Shown here in pieces: positions 26,124-35,822 of a DNA stretch of 64,000 nt. The notes under the pieces are model-generated. The model was given only the letters and a program-made list of their open reading frames with translations, was not told the origin of the DNA and ran no database searches. Both the position numbers and the translations under genes were made by a program. Location of the stretch: positions 1,598,492 through 1,662,491 of the forward strand of contig JAHBUE010000001.1 of the NCBI GenBank assembly GCA_019638235.1, in the 5' to 3' direction. Origin of the DNA: Cyclobacteriaceae bacterium (GTDB lineage: Bacteria; Bacteroidota; Bacteroidia; Cytophagales; Cyclobacteriaceae). Each line of letters opens with the position of its first letter. Within the stretch, counting starts at the first letter, position 1.

Positions 26124-27002
26124 TCAATTGACCTTTATATCGGCAAGTTTAAAGGGTTGTGTTCTTATCGAATCCCGGTTACGGGCTCTGTCCTTTACGA
26201 TAATATCGAGCTGCAAATCTTTAATGCTAAAGATTGGAAGAAAACCTGCTGAGGGCATTGCATACCGTATTGTTCCTTCTAATGGCCCTGATCCATTGGC
26301 TAAGATCGGAAATCTTCCGTTAAACGTCTGGCAAAGTTCATCTTCCCAGCTATACTCTGTAAAAGGCCCGCCCGGCCCGGCTGTGCTTTGATAAAAACGG
26401 ACACGAATATTGTAGAAATCTAAATTCCGTGTAAAGTACAGTGTATCACGAATCACATAATATTCAGCACCGGATTGATCGCGCAACGTACCTATGACGT
26501 TAAAAGTGGAGGTGTCAATTACGTTTTTTGAAGCAGGAGAAATTAATAACTCCCTTAACTCGTAATTCCTGCATCCTAAATCAGCGCTGCTGAATGCCGG
26601 AAGAAACCCGAAACCATTATCGCGTGAGCGATTTGTAACTAATTTCCCTATCGGGTTACTAACGTGTATCATCGGTAATGATGATGGAAGCCCCGTAGCA
26701 CTAACCTGCATTTGAACGGTGCCGATCGGTTCAACCTTTCCGTCAACCGTATTTTCTAAATAAAATGTTTGTTCATGGTAGGGTTCATCCCGGTAACTTT
26801 CGTTTAGTCCCATGTCGCCATCGCCATCCCTGAAATCAATATAAATAATCAGGCTGTCGGCATCGGATGGATCGGGGCTTGTCTTGAATTCAATTTTATT
26901 GAAAGAGATCGTCAGATGGTTGGAAAATTCAGGAGGGGTGAAGCACGAGCTTATCCCTGCTGCTAAAAAACAAAACAAAATCAACCCCTTTATAGCCTTC
27001 AT
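26124..27002 (-). CDS. Putative lipoprotein of unknown function
   Basis: A 292-residue protein with a lipoprotein signal (CFLAAGISSC, Cys at about 20). The mature part begins with a short linker, then a beta-rich domain with IYIDFRDGDGDMGLNES (about 53-69), an Asp-rich, possibly Ca-binding loop. The family is seen in Bacteroidota but I cannot name its function. It is convergent with the E1 gene (20 bp between stops) and divergent from the LuxE-like gene, with about 35 bp between starts. Confidence 0.65.
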   Translation of the reverse strand: MKAIKGLILFCFLAAGISSCFTPPEFSNHLTISFNKIEFKTSPDPSDADSLIIYIDFRDGDGDMGLNESYRDEPYHEQTFYLENTVDGKVEPIGTVQMQVSATGLPSSLPMIHVSNPIGKLVTNRSRDNGFGFLPAFSSADLGCRNYELRELLISPASKNVIDTSTFNVIGTLRDQSGAEYYVIRDTLYFTRNLDFYNIRVRFYQSTAGPGGPFTEYSWEDELCQTFNGRFPILANGSGPLEGTIRYAMPSAGFLPIFSIKDLQLDIIVKDRARNRDSIRTQPFKLADIKVN

Positions 27003-27037
27003 ACTGTATTTTTGATGCTGGACAAGATACGTAACGC

Positions 27038-28030
27038 TTGGAAATTACTAAAAGTTTTTCGTCCGATTTATATACCCTAAACGAAGCGGATTTTGAAGAT
27101 ATTGCCCTGGCAGTGTTCCGTCTTCAGGCAAAAAACAACGCAATTTACGCTGCCTGGCTTAATGGCCTGGGTATTGATTGGATGAGGGTACAGGCTGTTG
27201 CCGACATACCGTTTCTGCCCATTTCTTTTTTTAAATCGCAGGTTATTAAGTCGGGTGAATGGACGGAATCAACCTTGTTCAAGAGTAGCACAACTACCGG
27301 TGGCGTTCCGGGTGTTCATTATGTAAAGGATTTACAGTTTTACCTCTACCATTCACAAAAGTGTTTTGAAAGTTTTTTTGGCCTGGTTTCCAACTATCAT
27401 TTTTTGGCCCTGTTGCCCTCTTATCTTGAACGTGGTGAATCTTCTCTGATAGCCATGATTGACTATTTTATTAAGAAAAGTGGCTCGGAGCTTTCGGGGT
27501 TTTATTTAACCAATACGGATAAGTTGATGCGGGATATTGCGCTTGCGCGGAAAGACAAGTCAAAAAAAATTATCCTTTGGGGAGTAACGTATGCATTGCT
27601 GGATTTGGCCGAAGGGCATACCCCTGACTTGTCGGATTGCCTGGTTTTTGAAACCGGTGGAATGAAAGGCAGGCGAAAAGAAATGACCCGCCCGGAACTT
27701 CATGAAGCCCTGAAAAAGGGTTTTGGCGTAGAGAAGATTTACTCGGAGTATGGCATGACGGAGCTTTTTTCGCAGGCTTATACACGAGGAGGTGAAACTT
27801 TTTACTGTTCGCCCTGGATGCGGGTTTTTATCCGAGAAACAGGCGATCCGTTTGTACGGCTTGGCTCAAATAAACCGGGGGGGATAAACGTTATTGACCT
27901 GGCCAACATTGATACCATCAGTTTTATTGAAACCGAGGATGCCGGCCGGCTTCTTGCTGATGGGGGATTTGAGGTTCATGGCCGGTTGGATAATACGGAT
28001 ATCCGGGGGTGCAACCTGATGGTTGAGTAG
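27038..28030 (+). CDS. LuxE/PaaK-like acyl-activating protein
   Basis: A 330-residue protein of the LuxE acyl-protein synthetase-like family, related to adenylate-forming enzymes. Recognisable parts are IPFLPISFFKSQVIKSG (about 59-75), the nucleotide-binding-type loop KSSTTTGGVPG (about 83-93), FETGGMKGRRKEMTRPEL (about 206-223) and KIYSEYGMTELFSQAY (about 234-249). The start is TTG; the N-terminus DLYTLNEADFEDIALAVFRLQ fits relatives. Bacteroidota members occur near surface-polysaccharide or lipid genes; here the neighbours give no clear pathway. Activation of a carboxylate by ATP is inferred from the fold. Confidence 0.75.
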   Translation: MEITKSFSSDLYTLNEADFEDIALAVFRLQAKNNAIYAAWLNGLGIDWMRVQAVADIPFLPISFFKSQVIKSGEWTESTLFKSSTTTGGVPGVHYVKDLQFYLYHSQKCFESFFGLVSNYHFLALLPSYLERGESSLIAMIDYFIKKSGSELSGFYLTNTDKLMRDIALARKDKSKKIILWGVTYALLDLAEGHTPDLSDCLVFETGGMKGRRKEMTRPELHEALKKGFGVEKIYSEYGMTELFSQAYTRGGETFYCSPWMRVFIRETGDPFVRLGSNKPGGINVIDLANIDTISFIETEDAGRLLADGGFEVHGRLDNTDIRGCNLMVE

Positions 28031-28068
28031 CCCGTTTTGCCGTTAAGGGGCATAATTATGCGGTCGGG

Positions 28069-28099
28069 TTTGTTTTGTTAGTAAACTATTCTATTTTTG
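28069..28099 (+). promoter_or_regulatory. Bacteroidota-type promoter for the small lipoprotein
   Basis: TTTG (28069-28072) and TATTTTTG (28092-28099) match the -33 and -7 consensus boxes TTTG and TAnnTTTG with a 19-base spacer. They lie 24 bp before the small lipoprotein ATG. Confidence 0.55.
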
Positions 28100-28122
28100 G
28101 GAGGATGTTAAAGCCACTTCAG

Positions 28123-28248
28123 ATGAAAAAATTAGTGATTTTCCTTCTTTTAGCCGGTTTCATTTCTGCATGTAGCCAGTATACTTGTCCAACCTATTCA
28201 AAGGTTGAAACCCCGGTCGTTGAAGAAGCTCCTGCGCAAAAAATCTGA
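28123..28248 (+). CDS. Small 41-residue lipoprotein
   Basis: A short gene encoding MKKLVIFLLLAGFISACSQY and then a Pro/Glu/Val-rich tail ending AQKI. The lipobox GFISAC places the lipidated Cys at residue 17, leaving a mature peptide of 25 residues. A promoter with good consensus lies just upstream. Its stop is 3 bp from the convergent response-regulator gene. Size and composition resemble lysis/entericidin-like or surface micro-lipoproteins, but no function can be assigned. Confidence 0.7.
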   Translation: MKKLVIFLLLAGFISACSQYTCPTYSKVETPVVEEAPAQKI

Positions 28249-28251
28249 TTT

Positions 28252-29406
28252 TCAGAGGTATTTCTTCACATCTTCCTCCGTAATGGTGTCGGCTGACATG
28301 ATTACGAGTCGCTCTACCACGTTACGCAATTCGCGAATATTCCCAGTCCATTGATGTTGCTGTAAGGCGTTTACAGCCTTTTGGTCGATTTTCTTTCGCT
28401 TAATGCCTTGCTCTTCCGCCAGCTCATCCAGGAATTTTTCAACCAATAGTTGAATATCGTCCGTTCTTTCATTTAGGGAGGGCACTTTTACCACAATCAC
28501 GCTTAAGCGGTGGTATAAATCTTCCCGGAATCTTCCTTCTGCAATCTCTTTTTTGAGATCTTTATTGGTGGCGGCTAACACGCGCACGTTTACGGATATT
28601 TCCTTTTCGCCCCCCACGCGGGTAATCTTATTTTCTTGCAGCGCGCGCAATACTTTTGCCTGGGCCGACAGGCTCATGTCGCCTATTTCATCCAAGAACA
28701 GGGTGCCGCCTTCGGCCTGTTCAAACTTCCCGATGCGTTGTTTGATGGCCGAGGTAAAAGAACCCTTCTCATGCCCGAATAATTCGCTTTCTATTAACTC
28801 GGAGGGTATGGCCGCGCAGTTTACTTCAACCAGCGTTTTCTCCGATCGTTTACTTTTTTCATGAAGTTGCCGAGCTACCAGTTCCTTGCCGCTTCCATTG
28901 GGGCCAATAATCAAAACACGAGCATCAGTAGGGGCGACCTTTTCAATCATTTCCCTTACCCCGGAAATGGCAGGCGATTCGCCAACCATTTGCGAGTCTT
29001 TACTGATTTTCTTTTTCAGTGTTCGGTTTTCTTCGCGCAATGAATTTCGTTCCAGTACATTGCGCAGGTGGATGAGTATGGTTTCAATACTTTCAAAAGG
29101 TTTCTGAATGAAAAAATATGCACCGCGCTTTATGCTTTCAAGGGCAGTTTCTTTCGTGCCGTGTGCAGAAATCATAATAAAAGGCGTGCTGATGCTCTCT
29201 TTCTTTACGCGCTCTAATAATTCAATGCCGTCAATCTTTGGCATTTTTATGTCGCAAAAGGCAACATCAAAATATTCAGACTGAAGTTTTTTTAATGCTT
29301 CTTCCCCGTCTTTTGCTTCCTCTACTTCATGCTTTTCTTCTTCTAATATTTCACGAAGCGAGGTGCGGATAGCCGCCATGTCATCTACAACCAAAATTTT
29401 TCCCAT
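28252..29406 (-). CDS. NtrC-family response regulator lacking a DNA-binding domain
   Basis: A 384-residue protein with a receiver domain (1-120; CDIKMPK phosphoacceptor Asp near 53) and a sigma-54 activator AAA+ domain (about 140-370: Walker A GPNGSGKE, sigma-54 loop GSFTSA in place of GAFTGA, Walker B LFLDEIGDM, R-finger region). It ends at ITEEDVKKYL, directly after the AAA+ lid, without the Fis-type helix-turn-helix. It may act from solution or in a hetero-oligomer. No histidine kinase is adjacent. Confidence 0.88.
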   Translation of the reverse strand: MGKILVVDDMAAIRTSLREILEEEKHEVEEAKDGEEALKKLQSEYFDVAFCDIKMPKIDGIELLERVKKESISTPFIMISAHGTKETALESIKRGAYFFIQKPFESIETILIHLRNVLERNSLREENRTLKKKISKDSQMVGESPAISGVREMIEKVAPTDARVLIIGPNGSGKELVARQLHEKSKRSEKTLVEVNCAAIPSELIESELFGHEKGSFTSAIKQRIGKFEQAEGGTLFLDEIGDMSLSAQAKVLRALQENKITRVGGEKEISVNVRVLAATNKDLKKEIAEGRFREDLYHRLSVIVVKVPSLNERTDDIQLLVEKFLDELAEEQGIKRKKIDQKAVNALQQHQWTGNIRELRNVVERLVIMSADTITEEDVKKYL

Positions 29407-29423
29407 ACGCGATACATTCTATT

Positions 29424-29462
29424 AAAAATAAAACCTTCCTGGCTAAGATGCGAAGAAGGTTT
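29424..29462 (-). terminator. Intrinsic terminator of RNase P RNA
   Basis: Read on the minus strand, AAACCTTC and GAAGGTTT pair (29455-29462 with 29431-29438) around a 16-base loop, followed by TATTTTTA. It lies about 14 bases beyond the 3' end of rnpB. Confidence 0.7.
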
Positions 29463-29475
29463 ATTAGTTTAAAAA

Positions 29476-29872
29476 TTGCAAACCTGTAAGCCGGGTTCTG
29501 TCTGCCAACGCAAAGCGTCAGCATCCTTATCATTTATCTTGCCCTGATGTTGCCATCAGGGTCAATCGATCTACCCATCACGCTTGTCATTACGACAATT
29601 ATCAGGCTAATTCGTTTACACGAAGCGTGACCTATTTGATCTTTCAACTCGCAAGGTTTACCATGCTGCTGATGTTACCATCAGCACGGTGGGCTCTTAC
29701 CCCGCCTTTTCACTATCACCTTAGCGTTGCCGCCAGGGCTACCTGTTTTCTGTGGCACTTTCTGTTACTGACGTTTACCGTCAGCACCCCTGACTTTCTC
29801 AGGGTGCGATTCCTGAAGTTGCCCGGACTTTCCTCCCCCCGACAAAGTCGTGAGCGATAAGGCAGTTTGCAA
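29476..29872 (-). ncRNA. rnpB: RNase P RNA (class A)
   Basis: The catalytic RNA of RNase P, which removes tRNA 5' leaders. On the minus strand the P1 helix is formed by TTGCAAAC and GTTTGCAA at the two ends. The universally conserved GAGGAAAGTCCGGGC follows near the 5' side, with GTAAGAGCCCACC in the middle and CAGAACCCGGCTTACAG near the 3' end. Several near-perfect hairpins fill the rest (e.g. CCCTGATGG/CATCAGGG). Length of about 397 nt is normal. Ends were set at the limits of P1. Confidence 0.95.
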
Positions 29873-29889
29873 CTGCAAAGGTAATATTT

Positions 29890-30288
29890 TTAGTGGATAT
29901 CCTTTCCCGTCAGTTTGTATTCATACTGGTCGGCCAACTGTGCAACTTCCTGCACCATGAATTTTACTTCTTCTTCTGATGCGGCCTCGGCCAGGCAGGA
30001 TGCCACAACTTTCAGGTTGCCATCTTCAATAACAAATTTACTGTAATCAAAATTGGCGTGAACCTTTAGTAGTTCAGCGGTATCAATTTCATTGACCGAA
30101 TCGCTAACCTTGGATACAAAAACAGCGCGTGTTCTGCCCGACACCTTACTTTTTTCGGTTAAGGCCAGCACCGTTTGAAAACGATTATCCCGTAAAGGCA
30201 CTACGATGATGCACTTATGTTCGTCATACTCCGTAAATGTGCCGCCAATCTGGTCGGCATATTTGTTAATAATAGCGGTTAGGTTCAT
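29890..30288 (-). CDS. YbjN-like / type III chaperone-fold small protein
   Basis: A 132-residue soluble protein with alternating strands and a C-terminal helical pair (EEEVKFMVQEVAQLADQYEYKL). The pattern of an N-terminal helix, a beta-sheet (KCIIVVPLRDNRFQTVLAL) and a closing helix is like the YbjN / secretion-chaperone fold. I infer this from the outline only. It lies 17 bp upstream of rnpB on the same strand, so the rnpB promoter must lie in its 3' end or the two are co-transcribed. Confidence 0.6.
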   Translation of the reverse strand: MNLTAIINKYADQIGGTFTEYDEHKCIIVVPLRDNRFQTVLALTEKSKVSGRTRAVFVSKVSDSVNEIDTAELLKVHANFDYSKFVIEDGNLKVVASCLAEAASEEEVKFMVQEVAQLADQYEYKLTGKDIH

Positions 30289-30358
30289 GGTATTATAATT
30301 TTAATGGACATGAAGGTATAAAAACTGCGTGGATTAGCAGTATATGAAATAGTTTTTT

Positions 30359-31243
30359 TTAGAATTGGAACGCGCTGAAGGATACTGACCCTGCCGAGAA
30401 CTGAAGAGCAGGAGCCGGGAGTTTAACAAGATTAACAATATACAATGCAGTGTTTAGCGCCTTTGAACGTGTTTTGATATGCGAAAGGTCAATATCTATA
30501 CCGAGATAAAACTGCCGGTGAGCAGTGTACCCCCCTGCAATGTTTTGCCGATTGGATGCGTAAACCATTCCATCAGCTCCGTAACCAACGGCCAGGTTTA
30601 TCCACTTCGGAAATTTTATGAACTTATCCATATCAACGGATAGCCAGTATGTTTGTCCGTTGTAATCTTTCAGCAGTTCACTTACCAGGTTATTGCCTAA
30701 AGTATTATCGTTTCGCAGGATAGGATACTCTGTTCGATGAAACGAGAACTTAGGGTGTATTCTCACTTCATCCCAAAGGGCGGTTTGCCCGAAATAAAAC
30801 GCAGCGCCTGCTGCATTAGCTAATAAGTCGGATGTGGATGCTCCGTAATCGGCAGAAAAGCCATCAAAAATTTCGATGGGCAACAGCATTAAAAAGCCGG
30901 TAACAGATCCCCAAAGGTTGGCTTTCTTTGTATCTACATTGCACCACTGCAAGCTACGCGAAGTTGCCTGGCTAAGATGAAAGGCGGAATAAAAATGCCC
31001 GACTTTATCCATTTGTTTCCATTCGCGACTATCATTAAAGAACCGGAACGATTGCCTGTTGCCATCGCTATACCATAACCTATCAAGACCAACTAACGTA
31101 GCGGTGTAGGCTGTGCTGCCAACAATGATGAACGACTTTAGTTTTTTTTTGTCAGGTTGTGCCGGTAGTGTATCAGGCGATTGGGGAAAAACCTGTAAGG
31201 CTGTTGACCACAACAAACAAATGAACAGTAGTCTATTCGCCAT
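30359..31243 (-). CDS. DUF2279-type exported protein
   Basis: A 294-residue protein with a signal peptide (MANRLLFICLLWSTALQVFPQ). Conserved stretches DKVGHFYSAFHLSQATSR (about 78-95), IEIFDGFSADYGASTSDLLANAAGA (about 120-145) and KFIKFPKWINLAVGYGADGM agree with the DUF2279 family of predicted periplasmic or lipid-linked proteins. Start 31243 is chosen over upstream ATGs because it gives the signal peptide and overlaps the tamB stop by 11 bp, implying coupling. Function unknown; the link with TamB suggests outer-membrane biogenesis or lipid traffic. Confidence 0.7.
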   Translation of the reverse strand: MANRLLFICLLWSTALQVFPQSPDTLPAQPDKKKLKSFIIVGSTAYTATLVGLDRLWYSDGNRQSFRFFNDSREWKQMDKVGHFYSAFHLSQATSRSLQWCNVDTKKANLWGSVTGFLMLLPIEIFDGFSADYGASTSDLLANAAGAAFYFGQTALWDEVRIHPKFSFHRTEYPILRNDNTLGNNLVSELLKDYNGQTYWLSVDMDKFIKFPKWINLAVGYGADGMVYASNRQNIAGGYTAHRQFYLGIDIDLSHIKTRSKALNTALYIVNLVKLPAPALQFSAGSVSFSAFQF

Positions 31244-34200
31244 CATCTTCCTCTTTAATACCTTCTTCATTCTGATCTTCCGGGTCGTCTTCTTCAGGAA
31301 GCGGACGCCTGTTTTTATCTCGGCTTGACTTGAGAAGGTCTTTAAATTCATTAAAGCTTTGGGTATGCATTAAGCTTACGCCTGTTGTAATTATGCTTTG
31401 GTTGTTAAATGTGTTGATAAGCGGGTTAACGCTTGTGCGGCTGTACATTTTTACCCTGAACTTTCCATCGGGTGAAAGTAAATAATCTACCGTCCAGTCG
31501 CCAATAGCAGAGGCGATGTCGTTTCGTGTGTCAACCCCTGAATTTGGTTGCGCCTGGTTGCCAAATGTTCCATCGCGCGTAATGCGCAATCGTCCGTTCA
31601 TAAAGGTGTACGACATGCGTAATTGAAATGTATTAAACGTCTCCTGATCCATACTTCCGAGATCTACATCAATTTCAAGATTTTCATCTACCTGGCTAAG
31701 CCAATAGCTTAGTTGATTGGAAAAAAGTTCGCTCACACTGCTCACCAACGATCCGCTGGCATTAAATGAGAATGATTCAAGTGGAGAGAACTTTCTCAAC
31801 ACAATTAAACTGAACACCTGGCGTTTCAATTCCTGTTCATCGAGCCTGCTTTTAAAGGCAATAAATTCTAAATCCAATGATACCGATCGTCCTCCTTCTA
31901 CTGTGATAGATTTTGGCAGGTCTCTTCCGATCACATCGAAATTTATCTGGGGCGACATCATGGGGCCATCTAATTTAAGCAATACCTGTATGGGGTACTT
32001 GCGCCTGACCTGTGGTGCGCTTGCCAGTGACTGATCATTGAGGATAGGGGCGAGCGAGGCTAATTGATTATAGCTTGCATTGATTTTCATGGTGCCCTGG
32101 TACGGGTCGCCATGCCAGGCAATAGAGCTACCAGGCTGTATTTGAAACTCCTTATTAATAATGTTATACAGCGTAAAATTGTACCAGCCTTCGGTAAATT
32201 GTATTGGCCCGAACATATTGAACTCTCCTTTCGTATCAAGCTGGAGTTTTATCTTTCCGTTGCCTCTGCCCCTGATAATATCACCGGCTTTCAGGTCAAA
32301 AATTATTTCGCAATAAGCGTCAGGTGTAACATCGAGATTAAAATCAAGTGTTATGCCGGTAAGTTTCACTTTCTTATCGGCTTGTATATCCTGCGAAGCT
32401 AAATATGTGGAGTCGTTAAAACTTACAAAGTTAATGTACTCTTTTTGTTCAACAGATGAACTTCCGCTGATGGGAAAATACATGCGCGTGTTTTTTCGTG
32501 TAGTAGCCGAGGCAGTAATGGTGAGGTTATCTACCGGGCCTTTGAAGTTTACTGTTCCTGAAGCATACGCCTGACCATAGAACAATGAGTTATCTGTAGC
32601 AGTGGTGTTCAGCACCTGGAAATCATCAAACTGGCCATCAATGGAAATCTGCATGTTTTTAAAATTGTTGTGCGTTATCGCTCCGTTGAGGTTTCCCTTG
32701 TTTCGCAGCACGTCTGTGAGTTCAATATCTTTAAAGTAGATTGATTTTGGCGTAAGCCCAAGAAAACCATTAAACCGGTAAACCGTGCGCAGGTAGTTAA
32801 TCATCATGGCGCCATTTTCCAATTGGCCCTCACCGTTCAACTGTGGTTCATTCAGTGTGCCTGTAACGTTATAGGATCCGGTAAGGGTGCCCTGAAACTG
32901 ACTGAAGATGTCGTCAATAAAAGGTTCAAATATTCTCAGGTTCGCTTTATTGAAAGTTGCGGTTATCGCTAACGGACTGTTTTTGTCGTTAGGGTTGTAG
33001 TGGCCTTTGCAGTTCACAATCCGGGTTTGAAGCCTGTCGATAAAAAACTCAAGGTTGAATTTTTGCTGCACGGCATCCCAGATGTTATTACCGGTTATAT
33101 TTCCAAACAGGAAATCATCAACCAATAAATTTCTGATAGCTATAGTGTTTTGAATATTCCGTTGCTTGTAAACGTTGTTGAGAATAACAACCGAACTCAA
33201 TTCTCCTGCAAGTTTCCGGGCGGAAACAGGATTGATATTGGTGAGATCAAAATCAGATACTGAAAGAACAAGTTGTTGGGTTGAATCTTCTGAAAGCCTT
33301 CCGTCCAACGTTATAATTTGATCGGATTGGGTAAAGCCAACATTTTTGAAATGCCATTCCTTACCTGCAATTTTAATGCTGTTGCCCGGAGTTACATCCC
33401 ATTTTTTCTCTAAGATACTAATGGTTGAGGGTTGCAGTTGAATTTGTGTGCTGTCGTGAAAATCAACTGTGCCAGCCAGGTCAATGCGGTTGGTAGTTTC
33501 TTGTTGTGCAATCCTAAGCGTAACGTCAATATGGTTCCTGTCCCATATCAGTTCACTAAAAAGATTTTGGGTTTTAAGTTTCCCGATGTCCTGTTTGCTG
33601 GAGTGTATGTGCAGCATGGCCAGCGCCTCCGTGCTGTCGGCATCTTTTGAAGCGTGAAGATCAATATCGACCTTGTAGAAATGATTTGCGCCATACCGTA
33701 CTGTATCAATATCTGAAAACGCCTCTATGGATGACACGGGGCCATTCATAAACCTCCCCTCAATCAACGTGTTTTTGCTTATGTTAAGATCAATATTCAG
33801 TAAGGTCATAATGGGTTCTATTTCTTTTACAAGCACGTTGAAGTCTGCCGCATAGCGTTCAGGTATATCCTTTTTCTGACTGTAATAAGTTGCAATGGCT
33901 TCGCTATCGTTCTTGATGTTCAACTTTAATTCTTTTACCAATTGCGGAATATCTTTCAGCACTTGCGACAGATAGAAGTTGCCGGATACAGTTGCATCTG
34001 CCAGGTTGGAACGCAAATAGAGTTGCCTTAGGTCTGCTTCATTTTTTGCTTCGATAGAAATTTCATCCATCGACAACCGCTGGCTGTCGTATTGAACGAG
34101 CAAATTCTTCAAGTCAATAGTTCCAATAATGCTATCCAATGAAAACCCCTGCACATCCAGATCAAGACTTGTGTGCAGAAACAATTCCTTCTTGCTTAAA

Positions 34201-35822
34201 TTCAGGTTGTGGAGGTAAGCTGTATCCAGTCTTCCGGTAAGTTTTATTTCGTTCACCCGGTTACGCAGGTCAATCGATCCTTCTGCCGAAAATTCAAGAT
34301 TGGGATCATCAATAGTGATTCGTCCGCTAAAAAACTCTGACGCAAAGCGGGCATTCGTGTGTATGTTGGTGTAGGTGTAGTTCCGAAAACCCATTGCGTT
34401 AATAGCGCCATCTAATTTAAAGTCGGCAGTATTTCGCGTTAGCCCTTTTCCGCTTATTCTGCCATTCATGCTTACGGTCTGAAAATTAACGGTGTCCTCA
34501 AAATATTTTCCGAGGTTAAAATTGGTCAAGGTAAGATTACCGGCATATTGCGACAAATCGACTGAGCGTTCATCAACTTTAAAGTTAATGTCGGAGGTGA
34601 TGGTGCCTATCTCACTCGAAAAAGTACCATTAGCTACAAAGTCGGCTGGGTAGCCTAAAAATTGCGCGCGAAGTTTTAACAGCCCCAACGGTTGCAGATG
34701 CTTTACGGTACTCTCATTAAGGAGAAAGGCGAGGTCGGAAAAATTTACTTGCGATTGTTTTAAGTTTAGTAAGATAAAAGTTTCGCTAATGTCCGGCAGG
34801 CCGTCCATTTCAAGCGCACCCTGAAGGTGCGTATTGCCAGCGTGTATGTTCATTTCATTTAACCTGAACCGGTTTACCCGGCCTTTGAGCACACCGCTTA
34901 TTGTAATGGGTTGCGAGAGGTTTTTTGGCAGGGGAGCAAATACGGCCAGGTCTTTAGGATTAATGATAGTGTTTGATAAGGTTGCATAAATGTTCACCTG
35001 GTTTATGAAATCGCTTAAATCCTGCTGGCTGGCATATTCAAACCGGATGGTATCGGTAATAAAACTTTCGCCAGCCCGTGCTTTGATGCCAAGAAATTCC
35101 ATAGACTGTTGCGAGATGCGGTAGAACGTTGACAGCTCATGAATGGTAAAATCAAGATTTTGCTCGGTAGCGGTCAGGCTTCTTACATTAAATTCGATGG
35201 TATCTCCCTGAACGAGAAAATTCTGAAGTTCAATATCAGGAGCATTAATTTTAAAATGATTCGGATCAAAACGTTGTGCTACCGTATCGCGGTCGGTATC
35301 AAATGTAAATACCGTGTTGTGCAGTATCGCTTCACCTATGGATACCCTTGCGCTGCCGCCACCCTTGCCCGAACCGATCATGTTGTTGATACCCTTTATG
35401 AAAACATTGATATTCAGGTTTCGAATGGTATCCGTTTCTGTTATGCTGTTGAATGTTACGTGCGCCCCGTCAATCAATACGGCATCGAAGCTGATATTTT
35501 TGTTACGGAAAAGATCGGAAAACCGGTAGTTAAGCCGGAGCTCGTCAATCCCAAGCATGGTGTTATCCTCAGGGTCAATAACAGTTAGCCCTTCAATATA
35601 AACCCGGTCGAACCAATTAATATCAATATGTTGGATGCTGGTTTTAAACCCGGTTGCCTCCGATACTCTTTTAAGAAAGCGGTTGGATAAGTTGCTCTGC
35701 ACGGCCGGTATCTGGATGATAAAGAAAGCGGATACCACCAGGATTACAAGGATGTACAGGCCGTAAAGCGTTAAGCTTTTCAGCCAAAAGAATATCCGAT
35801 TTTTGATAACTTGCAGGTTCAT
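31233..35822 (-). CDS. tamB: Translocation and assembly module protein TamB
   Basis: A 1529-residue inner-membrane-anchored AsmA/TamB-family protein, which bridges the periplasm and takes part in outer-membrane protein insertion or phospholipid transport. One N-terminal transmembrane helix (about 14-32) is followed by a very long repetitive beta-rich region (a beta-taco groove in the family). The conserved TamB/DUF490 C-terminal domain is at about 1040-1460 (GTLTGSYNVTGTLNEPQLNG, GWYNFTLYNIINKEFQIQPG, PIQVLLKLDGPMMSPQINFD). An acidic tail (EEDDPEDQNEEGIKEEDDGE) ends it. No TamA gene is adjacent. Its start codon overlaps the divergent tsaD start. Confidence 0.9.
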   Translation of the reverse strand: MNLQVIKNRIFFWLKSLTLYGLYILVILVVSAFFIIQIPAVQSNLSNRFLKRVSEATGFKTSIQHIDINWFDRVYIEGLTVIDPEDNTMLGIDELRLNYRFSDLFRNKNISFDAVLIDGAHVTFNSITETDTIRNLNINVFIKGINNMIGSGKGGGSARVSIGEAILHNTVFTFDTDRDTVAQRFDPNHFKINAPDIELQNFLVQGDTIEFNVRSLTATEQNLDFTIHELSTFYRISQQSMEFLGIKARAGESFITDTIRFEYASQQDLSDFINQVNIYATLSNTIINPKDLAVFAPLPKNLSQPITISGVLKGRVNRFRLNEMNIHAGNTHLQGALEMDGLPDISETFILLNLKQSQVNFSDLAFLLNESTVKHLQPLGLLKLRAQFLGYPADFVANGTFSSEIGTITSDINFKVDERSVDLSQYAGNLTLTNFNLGKYFEDTVNFQTVSMNGRISGKGLTRNTADFKLDGAINAMGFRNYTYTNIHTNARFASEFFSGRITIDDPNLEFSAEGSIDLRNRVNEIKLTGRLDTAYLHNLNLSKKELFLHTSLDLDVQGFSLDSIIGTIDLKNLLVQYDSQRLSMDEISIEAKNEADLRQLYLRSNLADATVSGNFYLSQVLKDIPQLVKELKLNIKNDSEAIATYYSQKKDIPERYAADFNVLVKEIEPIMTLLNIDLNISKNTLIEGRFMNGPVSSIEAFSDIDTVRYGANHFYKVDIDLHASKDADSTEALAMLHIHSSKQDIGKLKTQNLFSELIWDRNHIDVTLRIAQQETTNRIDLAGTVDFHDSTQIQLQPSTISILEKKWDVTPGNSIKIAGKEWHFKNVGFTQSDQIITLDGRLSEDSTQQLVLSVSDFDLTNINPVSARKLAGELSSVVILNNVYKQRNIQNTIAIRNLLVDDFLFGNITGNNIWDAVQQKFNLEFFIDRLQTRIVNCKGHYNPNDKNSPLAITATFNKANLRIFEPFIDDIFSQFQGTLTGSYNVTGTLNEPQLNGEGQLENGAMMINYLRTVYRFNGFLGLTPKSIYFKDIELTDVLRNKGNLNGAITHNNFKNMQISIDGQFDDFQVLNTTATDNSLFYGQAYASGTVNFKGPVDNLTITASATTRKNTRMYFPISGSSSVEQKEYINFVSFNDSTYLASQDIQADKKVKLTGITLDFNLDVTPDAYCEIIFDLKAGDIIRGRGNGKIKLQLDTKGEFNMFGPIQFTEGWYNFTLYNIINKEFQIQPGSSIAWHGDPYQGTMKINASYNQLASLAPILNDQSLASAPQVRRKYPIQVLLKLDGPMMSPQINFDVIGRDLPKSITVEGGRSVSLDLEFIAFKSRLDEQELKRQVFSLIVLRKFSPLESFSFNASGSLVSSVSELFSNQLSYWLSQVDENLEIDVDLGSMDQETFNTFQLRMSYTFMNGRLRITRDGTFGNQAQPNSGVDTRNDIASAIGDWTVDYLLSPDGKFRVKMYSRTSVNPLINTFNNQSIITTGVSLMHTQSFNEFKDLLKSSRDKNRRPLPEEDDPEDQNEEGIKEEDDGE

